38,026 bases of DNA from Verrucomicrobiales bacterium (lineage in GTDB: Bacteria; Verrucomicrobiota; Verrucomicrobiia; Limisphaerales; UBA11320): NCBI GenBank assembly GCA_016793885.1, contig JAEUHE010000267.1, positions 1-38,026 of the forward strand, given 5' to 3'. Below the pieces are notes generated by a model, which ran no database searches, was not told where the DNA came from, and was given only the letters and a program-made list of their open reading frames with translations. This document shows, piece by piece, positions 15,392 to 23,009 of this stretch (positions are counted from its first letter, which is position 1; every line of letters starts with the position of its first letter). Position numbers and translations under genes: made by a program.

Positions 15392-16849
15392 TCATGCCGG
15401 CGCGTCGATGGAACTGGTCCGCACCAATTTGCGATTCACGAACTCTTGAATGCCCAACGCTGATAGTTCCCGACCATAGCCGGAGTTCTTGATCCCCCCG
15501 AAAGGCAGATCGCACGCGGTCCAGGTCGGGTGGTTGATAAACACCATGCCGGTATCCAGTCGGCTCGCCATCTGTTGGGCGCGCGCAACGCTTTTGGAGA
15601 AGATCGAGCCACCCAGGCCAAAATCGGAATCATTGGCCAGGGCAACTGCCTCGTCCTCATTCTTGACGACAAAAATCAACGCGACCGGTCCGAAAAACTC
15701 TTCGCGGTAGGCCGGATTCCCAGGTTTGATGTTCGTGAGGATTGTCGGCTGCATGAACGAGCCGGGTATATCTAACCGATTTCCGCCCAGCAAAACCTTG
15801 GCTCCGTTGGCAACGGCTCCTTTGACCTGAGCCAACAAGCTTATCAAAGCGCTTTCAGTCGAGAGGGGAGCGAGTGTGGTCGAACTGTCCATGGGATCGC
15901 CGGGCTTGAGGGCAGTGAGAGCCGCTTGGAACTTCTCAAGAAATGCATCGGCAATCTCCTCGGCTAGGATGAATCGTTTCGCGGCGACGCAGCATTGGCC
16001 GGCGTTGTTCATCTTCGCCCAGACAGCCCACTTGACAGTGGCTTCGAGGTCGGCGTCGGCCAGAACGATGAACGCGTCGTTCCCACCGAGTTCCATGGTG
16101 GTCTTCTTAACGTTCTGTCCAGCTCGCGCCGCAACACTGCGGGCTGCTTCCACACCGCCAGTCAGGGCCACTCCCTTGATTCGGGGATCATCGATCACCT
16201 GGTTTACCTGGTCGTGCGAGATGAGCAGGTTGGTATACGCTCCGGCTGGCGCCCCGGCGTCGAGCCACAATTTGGCAAACGCCATCGCACATTGGGGCAC
16301 GCAACCCGCGTGCTTCACCATCACGACATTCCCCGCCATCAGATTGGGCGCGGCGAAGCGCGCCAGTTGGTAGTAGGGAAAGTTCCAAGGTTGAACACCG
16401 AAAAGCACGCCGAACGGACTGTGTTCGATCACGGCTTCACCCAGCTTGGGCTTCAGAGTTTCCGACGTCAGAAAGTTCTCGGCATTGGCTGCGTAATAAT
16501 CGAGGATATCCGCGCTCAGTGAGACTTCGCCGCGGGCTTCAGCGATGAGTTTTCCCATCTCGAGCGTCACCGGTTTGGCCAACTCGTCTGCCCGTTCACG
16601 CATCAGGGTGGCTGCTTTGGCGACGATGGTGGAGCGTTCTGCGAAGGTCAGTTGGCGCCAGGACTCGAAGCAGGTCTGGGCGGTCTTCAGCGCTTTCTCG
16701 AGCTGGCTGGCGGTCAGCTGTTCGAATGTCTTGAGCGTTTTGCCATTGTAAGGGTTGACGCTTTGGTAAGCTTTGGACTTTGCCGTCCCGGCGGGTTTGG
16801 TGGGTGATTTTCCTGGGGGAGGCAGCGGGGTGGTGAGGGCGGTTGTCAT
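15392..16849 (-). CDS. NAD(P)-dependent aldehyde dehydrogenase, succinate-semialdehyde dehydrogenase-like
   Basis: 485 residues, a full-length ALDH. The catalytic pieces are the NFPYY motif with Asn156, the general base Glu254 in MELGGNDAF, and the nucleophile in NNAGQCCVAAKRFI (Cys287 by the GQxC position). The C-terminal LPFGGIKNSGYGREL matches the succinate-semialdehyde dehydrogenase (Sad/GabD-like) branch, and cytosolic oxidation of succinate semialdehyde or a similar short aldehyde is the best guess. The proline-rich N-terminal leader (to about 25) looks disordered. A GGGTAACACCCC box lies 38 bp before the ATG, with an AGTTTAAGG stretch 18 bases after its CCCCAT. That implies a dedicated promoter giving a very short or no leader. 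No Shine-Dalgarno site is visible. Confidence 0.9.
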   Translation of the reverse strand: MTTALTTPLPPPGKSPTKPAGTAKSKAYQSVNPYNGKTLKTFEQLTASQLEKALKTAQTCFESWRQLTFAERSTIVAKAATLMRERADELAKPVTLEMGKLIAEARGEVSLSADILDYYAANAENFLTSETLKPKLGEAVIEHSPFGVLFGVQPWNFPYYQLARFAAPNLMAGNVVMVKHAGCVPQCAMAFAKLWLDAGAPAGAYTNLLISHDQVNQVIDDPRIKGVALTGGVEAARSVAARAGQNVKKTTMELGGNDAFIVLADADLEATVKWAVWAKMNNAGQCCVAAKRFILAEEIADAFLEKFQAALTALKPGDPMDSSTTLAPLSTESALISLLAQVKGAVANGAKVLLGGNRLDIPGSFMQPTILTNIKPGNPAYREEFFGPVALIFVVKNEDEAVALANDSDFGLGGSIFSKSVARAQQMASRLDTGMVFINHPTWTACDLPFGGIKNSGYGRELSALGIQEFVNRKLVRTSSIDAPA

Positions 16850-16886
16850 GATGCCGAAACCTTAAACTGAAGCGGCTGCCAGCGAC

Positions 16887-16900
16887 ATGGGGTGTTACCC
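16887..16900 (-). promoter_or_regulatory. GGGT-N3-ACCC box, putative promoter element of the aldehyde dehydrogenase gene
   Basis: Minus-strand GGGTAACACCCCAT, then 18 bases, then AGTTTAAGG, then 10 bases to the ATG at 16849. The same arrangement precedes the operon at 18544. It could be a -35/-10 pair for an alternative sigma factor or an inverted-repeat operator. Confidence 0.55.
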
Positions 16901-16924
16901 GGACAAATTTGGCAGGGCTAGCGT

Positions 16925-17057
16925 GTGGGACGGGGTGTGGTTTTTCCCGAACCAGGCCGTCGATGGGATTGAGGTGTGCCGCCCGTCGAGCGGGTGTATA
17001 TCCGCAGACGATCCCGACAACCGCTGCGAATAAGAAGGAAATCAGATTGATTTGCGC
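16925..17057 (-). pseudogene. C-terminal fragment of a MacB/FtsX-type ABC transporter permease
   Basis: On the minus strand, in a frame opened by an in-frame stop at 17067-17069, the sequence reads NLISFLFAAVVGIVCGYTPA, then RRAAHLNPIDGLVRE. This is the typical end of MacB/FtsX permeases: the last membrane helix, then a G-x-x-PA-x-x-A-x-x-x-x-P-x-x-A/G-L pattern. No start codon, ATPase or other permease part is nearby, so only about 40 codons of the 3' end survive. It is wedged between the reductase stop and the aldehyde dehydrogenase promoter box. The right and left limits are approximate. Confidence 0.6.
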
Positions 17058-17066
17058 TGTCCGACA

Positions 17067-18071
17067 TCAGCCCAACCTGACGATCATCTTGCCGATATTT
17101 GTGCCTTCGAACAGACCCAGAAATGCTTCGGTCATGTGTTCGATTCCCTGGACGACCGTTTCCCGATTCTTGAGCTTGCCGGCCCGATAATAGCCCCCTA
17201 CTTCCTGCTCGAACTCGGCTTGCCGGTCCAGCCAGTCTCGAACCAGTAGGCCTTTCATCGTCAGTCGCTTGGTGATCATGTTGAAGAGGTTGGAAGGCCC
17301 GGGCTTTGGCTTTGTCGCGTTGTAGGCCGAGATTCCGCCACAGGCAATGATCCGACCGTGAACTCTCAACACCTGAAGGGCCGCCTCGAGTGTTTCCCCC
17401 CCCACATTGTCAAAATAGACATCAATTCCATCCGGGGCTTCGACATTGAGCTGCTCAAGAACCGGTGCGGTCTTGTAGTTTAGGGCAATATCAAAGCCGC
17501 ATTTCTCACGAAGGAACCGGACTTTCTCCGGGGAGCCGGCCGATCCGATGACCCGGCATCCACGGATCTTGGCCAGTTGACCAGCCACGCTGCCCACAGC
17601 TCCCGCTGCGCCCGAGATGAAGACCACGTCCCCGGCCTTCACTCCCACGAGATTCAATCCTGCCCAAGCCGTCATCCCTGTCATGCCCAGCGCCCCTAGG
17701 TAAACAGAGAGCGGCTCGATATCGCGACTGAGCTGGCGCAGACCTTCCGGTGGGGCGGTGAAATACTCACGCCAGCCCTGGTTGGAACTGACAACATCGC
17801 CTACCTTAAAAGCATCGCTACGCGACGCGATTACCTCGCCCACTGCGCCTCCTTCCATGGCTTTGCCAAGCTCGAACGGCGGCACATAAGATTTCCCCTC
17901 AGACATCCGGCCCCGCATATAGGGGTCGACCGACAGGTAGAGATTTCGCACCAGTACCTGATGTTCGGGCAGCGGCCCGATCGTGGTTTCCACGAGCGAG
18001 AAATTACCCGCGGTGGGAAGACCGTTTGGGCGTGAAACCAAATGAATTTCCCGGCTTGTGATGGTGTTCAT
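17067..18071 (-). CDS. Zinc-independent NADP-dependent reductase, CurA/YncB (prostaglandin-reductase-like) family
   Basis: 334 residues from ATG 18071; an in-frame start at 18122 would add 17 residues and overlap the upstream gene by 4 bp. It is a medium-chain dehydrogenase/reductase lacking the zinc cysteines. The N-terminal substrate domain carries NLYLSVDPYMRGRMSEGKSY, and the Rossmann domain carries FISGAAGAVGSVAGQLAKI, CRVIGSAGSPEKV and IDVYFDNVGGETL. Family knowledge: such enzymes use NADPH to reduce the double bond of alpha,beta-unsaturated carbonyls (curcumin, alkenals), a typical detoxification step. It follows the small acidic protein gene by 47 bp on the same strand and has no box of its own, so both are probably transcribed from the 18580 box. 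Confidence 0.9.
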   Translation of the reverse strand: MNTITSREIHLVSRPNGLPTAGNFSLVETTIGPLPEHQVLVRNLYLSVDPYMRGRMSEGKSYVPPFELGKAMEGGAVGEVIASRSDAFKVGDVVSSNQGWREYFTAPPEGLRQLSRDIEPLSVYLGALGMTGMTAWAGLNLVGVKAGDVVFISGAAGAVGSVAGQLAKIRGCRVIGSAGSPEKVRFLREKCGFDIALNYKTAPVLEQLNVEAPDGIDVYFDNVGGETLEAALQVLRVHGRIIACGGISAYNATKPKPGPSNLFNMITKRLTMKGLLVRDWLDRQAEFEQEVGGYYRAGKLKNRETVVQGIEHMTEAFLGLFEGTNIGKMIVRLG

Positions 18072-18118
18072 AACAGTTGGAGTGAACCGAGGTCTGATGG
18101 CGGCGTAGATTCGTTCTC

Positions 18119-18544
18119 TCACCTGCCCGTGTTGGATTCGTCCGTTTTCATCTTCAGAGCGGCTTGGAGCATTTGATCGTGGGCCGCCTCGGCAATGCCT
18201 TCCTCGATTAGGCGCTGATGATCGCTGCGGCCTTCGGCATCTTCATCCTCACTACCGGCAACGGGTATGGAACTCCCCGTTGACCCCGCCACCGGATTCC
18301 AGCGGTCCGACTCCGGGGCTGTCTCAATCGCCTCTTCGTTTTCGTCCGGGCTTGGATCTCCGATCAGTTCCTGCTTCGCCAACTCCCAATCGGCTTTGGT
18401 CACATCCTGGGGGTCGCGCCCATCGATCGTTGCGAGTTCCTGAGCTCGCTTGTGCACCATTTGGCGGGTGACGGTTCCGAGGCCGGCAGAGTGCTCGGTT
18501 AATGCGCCCTGTTTGAGTGGATTAGTGTTTATGCTGTGGTTCAC
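18119..18544 (-). CDS. Small acidic hypothetical protein
   Basis: 141 residues starting at GTG 18544 (MNHSINTNPLKQ...). The N-terminal third has a helical, charged segment (VTRQMVHKRAQELATIDGRD, then PQDVTKADWELAKQELIGD). The middle is low-complexity, rich in Glu, Asp, Ser and Pro, and the end is again helical (HDQMLQAALKMK). There is no signal peptide or membrane segment, and I do not recognise a family. It heads the apparent operon with the CurA-type reductase gene. Its GTG lies 35 bp from a GGGT/ACCC box and 8 bases from an AGGTTTAGG stretch, matching the aldehyde dehydrogenase promoter layout and arguing for this start. A stress-related role is inference from the company it keeps. Confidence 0.75.
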   Translation of the reverse strand: MNHSINTNPLKQGALTEHSAGLGTVTRQMVHKRAQELATIDGRDPQDVTKADWELAKQELIGDPSPDENEEAIETAPESDRWNPVAGSTGSSIPVAGSEDEDAEGRSDHQRLIEEGIAEAAHDQMLQAALKMKTDESNTGR

Positions 18545-18579
18545 GCATGAAGCCTAAACCTAGACCCAGCCACAGCACT

Positions 18580-18595
18580 ATGGGGTGTTTACCCC
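18580..18595 (-). promoter_or_regulatory. GGGGT-N4-ACCCC box, putative promoter element of the 18544-17067 operon
   Basis: Minus-strand GGGGTAAACACCCCAT, then 18 bases, then AGGTTTAGG, then 8 bases to the GTG. The box is an inverted repeat (GGGGT/ACCCC). The CCCCAT to A-G-x-TTTA spacing is identical to that upstream of the aldehyde dehydrogenase gene. Confidence 0.55.
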
Positions 18596-18635
18596 AAAAC
18601 CCGTGGGGAGCATCCCCATCAGGACACCTGAGAAA

Positions 18636-19802
18636 TTAGTGACTTCTGGCGATTAAGCGCGCCGTCAACGATTCGTAGCCGTTGGAGCGCCGATACAGCG
18701 GCTCCATTTCGGTATGCTCATTGACGTCCAGCAAGTCGATGCGTTCCACGCGATCAACGAGGGCTTGGAGCAGGCTCCGCACGATCAACCGCGCGTGGGG
18801 TGCGCCCAAGCACAGATGGGGCCCGAATCCAAAAGACACGTGCGGGTTTGGTTTGCGATCCAGTCGAATCTCTTGCGGTGCTTCGAACACCGACTCGTCG
18901 AAGTTCGCCGAAGCCCAGCCCAGCGACACCCGTCCCCCGGGTGGAACGGTGGCTCCCAGGACCTCGGTCTGCACGGGGCAAACCCGTCCGATGTGCGTGA
19001 GCGGCATGAAGAAACGGAAGAATTCTTCGCCCGCGTGAACGATGCGTTTGGGATCGTCGCGGAGATATTGCAGCGCCTGAGGGTTCTGGCCGAGATAGGC
19101 GATGATGGAGGAGATACTGTGGATGATGGTGTCGCGCCCTCCTGCGAACGTCAGATTTCCGAATCCCATCATCTCTTCCCTCGTCAACTTCCGACCGCGG
19201 TAGGAAGCTTTCGTGAGCGCGCTGAAAAAGTCCTCACCTGGATTCGCTTCGGCTTGGTCGAATCGCGCCTGCAGGTAGTCTTCCAGGGTGGTGCCCTTTT
19301 TGAAAGTCCCGCCGGTTACTTTGAACACATGCATGCCCCAGCGAATCCAGGTCTCTGCTTCGGACTCGGGAACATTCAACAGATAGGTCAGCGCTCGGGA
19401 TTGGATGGGAAGCGCGAACTGATTCACGATCTCCACAGAATCGTGCTTGAACAGCTCGGAAACGCTGCCCGCGATCAAGGACTCCACCTTGGCGATGACC
19501 TCGGGCTGTTTGGCGCGGGCGAAGAAGGGCTCGGCGATGGCGCGATACTCGGTATGTTCCGGTGGATTGGTTTCGATGGGCAATTGCCGCATGGTTCGCA
19601 CCTCCTCTTCGGAAGGGATGGGCACTCGGAACGGCGCGTCGGAACTGAACGTCTGCCAGTTCTTGGCGGCTTCGCGGACATCGGCATGGCGCAGGATCAT
19701 GGGCACCATCTCGCCCTGGAATGGGCACTTGAGCATGCCGGCGTTGCGGCGGGCTTCTTGAAACGGATCGCGAGGATTGGGCTGGTCAGCCATGGCGGTC
19801 AT
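18636..19802 (-). CDS. Bacterial cytochrome P450
   Basis: 388 residues, a soluble class I-type P450. The I-helix oxygen-activation motif is FAGGRDT (220-225), the K-helix ExxR is EFFR (260-263), and the heme loop is FGFGPHLCLGAPHARL with proximal Cys331. Asn-Pro-Pro-Glu-His (NPPEHTEYR, about 79) is the usual bacterial C-helix region signature, which helps position the heme propionates. The substrate cannot be told. No ferredoxin or ferredoxin reductase gene is adjacent, so electrons must come from elsewhere. An in-frame ATG at 19793 is an alternative start. It sits 42 bp downstream of the DUF6288 gene end, on the same strand as that gene and the reductase gene; shared transcription is possible but no functional link is evident. 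Confidence 0.93.
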   Translation of the reverse strand: MTAMADQPNPRDPFQEARRNAGMLKCPFQGEMVPMILRHADVREAAKNWQTFSSDAPFRVPIPSEEEVRTMRQLPIETNPPEHTEYRAIAEPFFARAKQPEVIAKVESLIAGSVSELFKHDSVEIVNQFALPIQSRALTYLLNVPESEAETWIRWGMHVFKVTGGTFKKGTTLEDYLQARFDQAEANPGEDFFSALTKASYRGRKLTREEMMGFGNLTFAGGRDTIIHSISSIIAYLGQNPQALQYLRDDPKRIVHAGEEFFRFFMPLTHIGRVCPVQTEVLGATVPPGGRVSLGWASANFDESVFEAPQEIRLDRKPNPHVSFGFGPHLCLGAPHARLIVRSLLQALVDRVERIDLLDVNEHTEMEPLYRRSNGYESLTARLIARSH

Positions 19803-19844
19803 CCTGGCTCATCCCCGTGACGGTTTCAAGGATGCTGAGGGCCT

Positions 19845-22262
19845 CTAGTTAAGGGGTATCAGCTTGGGGGAGTCCGTCGAGGTTTCGATCGCCCGGATTG
19901 TGTCTCGAACCGACTGGGCTTTCTTCAGCATGAGTTCCTTGGGAAAGTCCTTTTCATCCTTTTCGAAATAGTGGGCGAGCTTGGTCAGTTCCGGAATGAC
20001 GGATCGAGCGTTCGTCCCGTAGCTGAGTAGGATTTTCATCAACTCGGGAGTCCGCGCTTCGCTGGCCCAGGGGTTCTGCTCGCGCGTGTATTTGACACAG
20101 GCGGCGATTCCGTCCTTGATCCGATGCTTCGCCAGAAGCCGCAGGCCTTCCACGCGAATGGAGTCGGCGAACATCTCTCCGCTGGGAGCTGGCTCGATGA
20201 TCGCCTGATAGATCGAGGGCAACAACGGCTTGATATCCTCGGCGGACAAGTTTCGGTAGACCGATCCAATGCTGCCCCGGGCACGGCCATCCTGGTTCTT
20301 GAGTCCAGCCTTTACCGCCCGGTGAAGCGCCGCTCGGTCCACTCCGTCCAGAGACCGGCTTAACATCCCGTCATGCTGATCGAACAGAGCGAAGGAAAGG
20401 TAGCGCTGCTGCATGCCCCGTGGATCGTTCTCCAGATCTACTGCGGCGAGCAACTCGAGGAGATCCGGCACGGCGATCATGGCCGGTGCACCGATGCTGG
20501 CGAGGGCCTCCGCCGCCTTTACCCGGAGCCAGAGATCCTGGTCGGTCAATGAACGTCGCAGCGCGTCCACGGCTGGCGCTCCACGCTTGCGAAGGGCGAT
20601 CAAGGCCTGGCAGGCCCCGTAGCGGGAATTGAGCTCGGGCGACTCCAACAAGTTCAGCAGGCTTGGGATCGGGACGTCTTTGCGACGGGCGAGTGCCATC
20701 GCCGCTCGCTCACGGACCACCGGCGACCAGCTGCCGAGGCGTGCCAGCAGCTGCGCCGCAGTGAGCTGGTCATAGGCGCTGTGGCGGTCCTTGTTGCTCC
20801 AGCCTCGGCCATCGAGGATGAGGGCTTGTGCCGAGGCGGCATCGATCGGCGGCACCACACCGGGGCGTTTCCCGGTGAGATAGAGCTGCTTTAAGGGCAT
20901 CGCGTACGCCAGTAGATAGCCTCCCGTGCAATCCCATCCAGGGTAGCTATCCTCCTCCAACTCCGGAGGGCCTTGATGTGGGAAACTGCCATTCCATTGA
21001 CGGGCTAAGTCGAAGTACCACGCCCCAAACTCTCGCATCCAGGCTCCGGTGGCCTGGGGGCCGGACTGGGCGATGCCGGGGATGGACCAGAGAATGTTAA
21101 AAAAATTGCCGGTGTGCCCGGTATCACGTTCGGGCCCGTGGGAGGCGATACTCATGCGGGAGAAGAACTCCGCCGCCTTCGCCTCGCCTAGCAGGTTGAA
21201 GAGGACGGCCGCCATCCCACACTTGCCATTGTCCTCGTGGTTTTGAATCCACGGATGATGGTCGCCATAGGGGATCGCTCCTTTGCCAAGGTAGAATCGC
21301 AGCAGGCGTGCGCTCAACTCAATGGCCCGGTCCACCTCAGGTTCGGTGACGCCCGCTGCGCGGGCCATCACCAGCGAAATGGTCAGGGGCACCCCCGGGG
21401 AATTCATCATCCCATAGCCGCCGAGTCGTCCGTCGGGAACCGCAAAGCCATGCCCCCAGGATCCGACCGCACTTTGTCCCCGGGCCGCCTCGAGTGCGAC
21501 ACGACGCAAACCGGGCATTACCGACGCGTCGCCTGTCGCTAGCAGATACTCAGAGAGTAGTATGAGAACGTAGCCGTAGCGCCAGGTTTGCATGGAGCGC
21601 GACGAGTAGCCCGAAGCCCACTGGGCTTCCTTTTTCACCAGCGGGAGATAGGCGGGGTTTCCGCTGGCCAGGAGGGCGAGGGCATTGAGGCACCGTGTGA
21701 TGGGTTCTCGATTCGGCCCTTTGCTGTACGCCGGATCGGCCATCCGGGCGGCCAGCGCGGCACACCCTTGATCGAGAATTCGCTTTGACTTGGGACAGTC
21801 GTAGGGCGCGGTGGAGCTGTAGCTGCCGAGTACTGGGAGTTGGACCACGATATCCTCGGATTTCTCCGCCCGCCAGCGAGTGACTTTGAGCCTGCCTCCA
21901 CTGACCCCGGATTCGGCGGCGGTGATGGCTTCCCCGAACTCGGCGCGAGGGTCGCGGGAAAATGGCTGGCCGCCGACCCCCAGGATCACGTCCCCGACCG
22001 CGAGATGACCATCGGCCGGTGAACCCTTGTCCACCTGGGTGATCGAAATCTGTCGCGCATCCGTGGTCACCAGCTTGTCGCTGAACATCCATCCCCGAAG
22101 CCCCGTGGGTCCGAGATTCCAGTCGTGTTTGGCGCCGGCGGGGATTTTGCCCCCTTTGGTAAAATCAGGAATCGCCAGCGGCTTGGCGTTGGCAGCCGAT
22201 GCTGCCGGGGGCGGGATGGTCATCAGGGCCACCAATGCCAGGGAGAGGAGAGATGTTTTCAC
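19845..22262 (-). CDS. Secreted DUF6288-type protein with PDZ domain and HEAT repeats
   Basis: About 805 residues. I take GTG 22262 as the start; the codon just before it, TTG 22265, is in frame too. A signal peptide (LLSLALVALMTIPPPAASA) is followed by DFTKGGKIP and HDWNLGPTGLRGWM, the opening I associate with DUF6288. A PDZ-like domain comes next (about 60-130; ITQVDKGSPADGHLAVGDVI). A large helical, cyclase- or toroid-like central domain (about 150-500) contains HPWIQNHEDNGKCGMAAVLF and YPGWDCTGGYLLAYA. HEAT repeats occupy about 520-640 (for example SPVVRERAAMALARRKDV and DLWLRVKAAEALASIGAPA). Family knowledge: common in Planctomycetes and Verrucomicrobia, function unknown, probably periplasmic. 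No catalytic motif is certain. Confidence 0.82.
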   Translation of the reverse strand: MKTSLLSLALVALMTIPPPAASAANAKPLAIPDFTKGGKIPAGAKHDWNLGPTGLRGWMFSDKLVTTDARQISITQVDKGSPADGHLAVGDVILGVGGQPFSRDPRAEFGEAITAAESGVSGGRLKVTRWRAEKSEDIVVQLPVLGSYSSTAPYDCPKSKRILDQGCAALAARMADPAYSKGPNREPITRCLNALALLASGNPAYLPLVKKEAQWASGYSSRSMQTWRYGYVLILLSEYLLATGDASVMPGLRRVALEAARGQSAVGSWGHGFAVPDGRLGGYGMMNSPGVPLTISLVMARAAGVTEPEVDRAIELSARLLRFYLGKGAIPYGDHHPWIQNHEDNGKCGMAAVLFNLLGEAKAAEFFSRMSIASHGPERDTGHTGNFFNILWSIPGIAQSGPQATGAWMREFGAWYFDLARQWNGSFPHQGPPELEEDSYPGWDCTGGYLLAYAMPLKQLYLTGKRPGVVPPIDAASAQALILDGRGWSNKDRHSAYDQLTAAQLLARLGSWSPVVRERAAMALARRKDVPIPSLLNLLESPELNSRYGACQALIALRKRGAPAVDALRRSLTDQDLWLRVKAAEALASIGAPAMIAVPDLLELLAAVDLENDPRGMQQRYLSFALFDQHDGMLSRSLDGVDRAALHRAVKAGLKNQDGRARGSIGSVYRNLSAEDIKPLLPSIYQAIIEPAPSGEMFADSIRVEGLRLLAKHRIKDGIAACVKYTREQNPWASEARTPELMKILLSYGTNARSVIPELTKLAHYFEKDEKDFPKELMLKKAQSVRDTIRAIETSTDSPKLIPLN

Positions 22263-22449
22263 CAATTTGTTCTTTCGATTGGATCGGGTCCGGTCATCGC
22301 TTCATCGAGGCGCTTCCCTCGGTGGGTTCTAGCTTGCCTTCGCTGGTCGGCTTTGTCGCGTCTTGTTTCATCTCAGGATCCTCGAGGGGGGGGGTCGAAG
22401 TGCGATGAGAAAGGTGGTGAAGTGGCGACGGATTCGGTGGCCTCATGCC

Positions 22450-22504
22450 GGGCTTTCAGCCCTGGATGGGAGGGGGGATGGTTACCTGGGGTTGTCACCC
22501 CAGG
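22450..22504. repeat. Double hairpin resembling a dispersed PVC intergenic repeat
   Basis: GGGCT-TTC-AGCCC (22450-22462) is followed by CCTGGGGT-TGTC-ACCCCAGG (22485-22504) and then GCTGGGATAGGACGCACC. From memory, this order resembles an intergenic repeat frequent in planctomycete and verrucomicrobial genomes. There is no second copy in this window, so the repeat status is not shown here. Confidence 0.45.
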
Positions 22505-22552
22505 CTGGGATAGGACGCACCGTTGGTGCTCCAGCGTGACGAGCTTACGCTT

Positions 22553-22723
22553 TGCGCCTTAAATACCGCGCACTACCATCCCTATGGAGGCGGATGGCAG
22601 GGGTCCGACGATCGGTTCGTGTGGAACGTTCACTCGCGCGCGAACCCGTTGGAGACGAGAACGGTTAACGCCTTCGGAGTCGTCGGCCCCGTCTCCACGG
22701 CAGAACTCAGCGTGAAGGAATGA
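22553..22723 (+). pseudogene. Probable 3' remnant of a secreted-protein gene
   Basis: One plus-strand frame reads HYHPYGGGWQGSDDRFVWNV, then HSRANPLETRTVNAFGVVGP, then VSTAELSVKE and a stop. It looks like the final beta-sandwich strands of a secreted enzyme or adhesin (the 'NPLE.R.VN.FGV.GPVS..EL' cadence). No start codon with a leader precedes it: upstream the frame runs into the double-hairpin repeat. This suggests that the 5' part was lost or replaced. The family is not identified. Confidence 0.4.
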
Positions 22724-22818
22724 GACAGCCCATCGAGCGAACGGACCGACGAGAGGTAGGCCTCAAAGCGGCCGTGATTATTTCCGAGTGAGGGTGCTGG
22801 GAGTTCCCTCCGGTGGGG

Positions 22819-22908
22819 CTGAAAAGCTGTAGAGGGCTACAGCACTCCAAAACGCTCCGCGATGCAGGTGGCTGCTATGGAGTGCTGTAGCCCTCTACAG
22901 CTTTTCAG
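22819..22908. repeat. Perfect 31-bp inverted repeat with 28-base loop
   Basis: The left arm 22819-22849 begins CTGAAAAGCTGTAGAGGGCT; the right arm 22878-22908 is its exact reverse complement. Weaker pairing continues outward (CTCCGGTGGGG against GACCCGACGGAG). It lies about 100 bp past the end of the minus-strand gene at 23010. It could act as a strong RNA stem-loop, a terminator without U-tract, or a REP/MITE-like element. Confidence 0.8.
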
Positions 22909-23009
22909 GACCCGACGGAGTCGGGAAATTCTTCTGGCACGGTGGCGTTCAGCTGCTGGAAGTAGCCACACCCCCCGAAAACGGCACTTCTAACCACGGG
23001 ATGCGCTCA

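Larger units (their letters stand above)
22263..23009. other. Gene-free region with hairpins, gene remnant and long inverted repeat
   Basis: This 747-bp stretch separates two minus-strand genes. It contains two nearby hairpins (22450-22462 and 22485-22504), a probable 3' gene fragment on the plus strand (22553-22723) and a perfect 31-bp inverted repeat (22819-22849 with 22878-22908). The rest shows no recognisable coding or RNA gene. The promoter of the DUF6288 gene should be near 22270-22330, but nothing stands out there. Confidence 0.6.
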
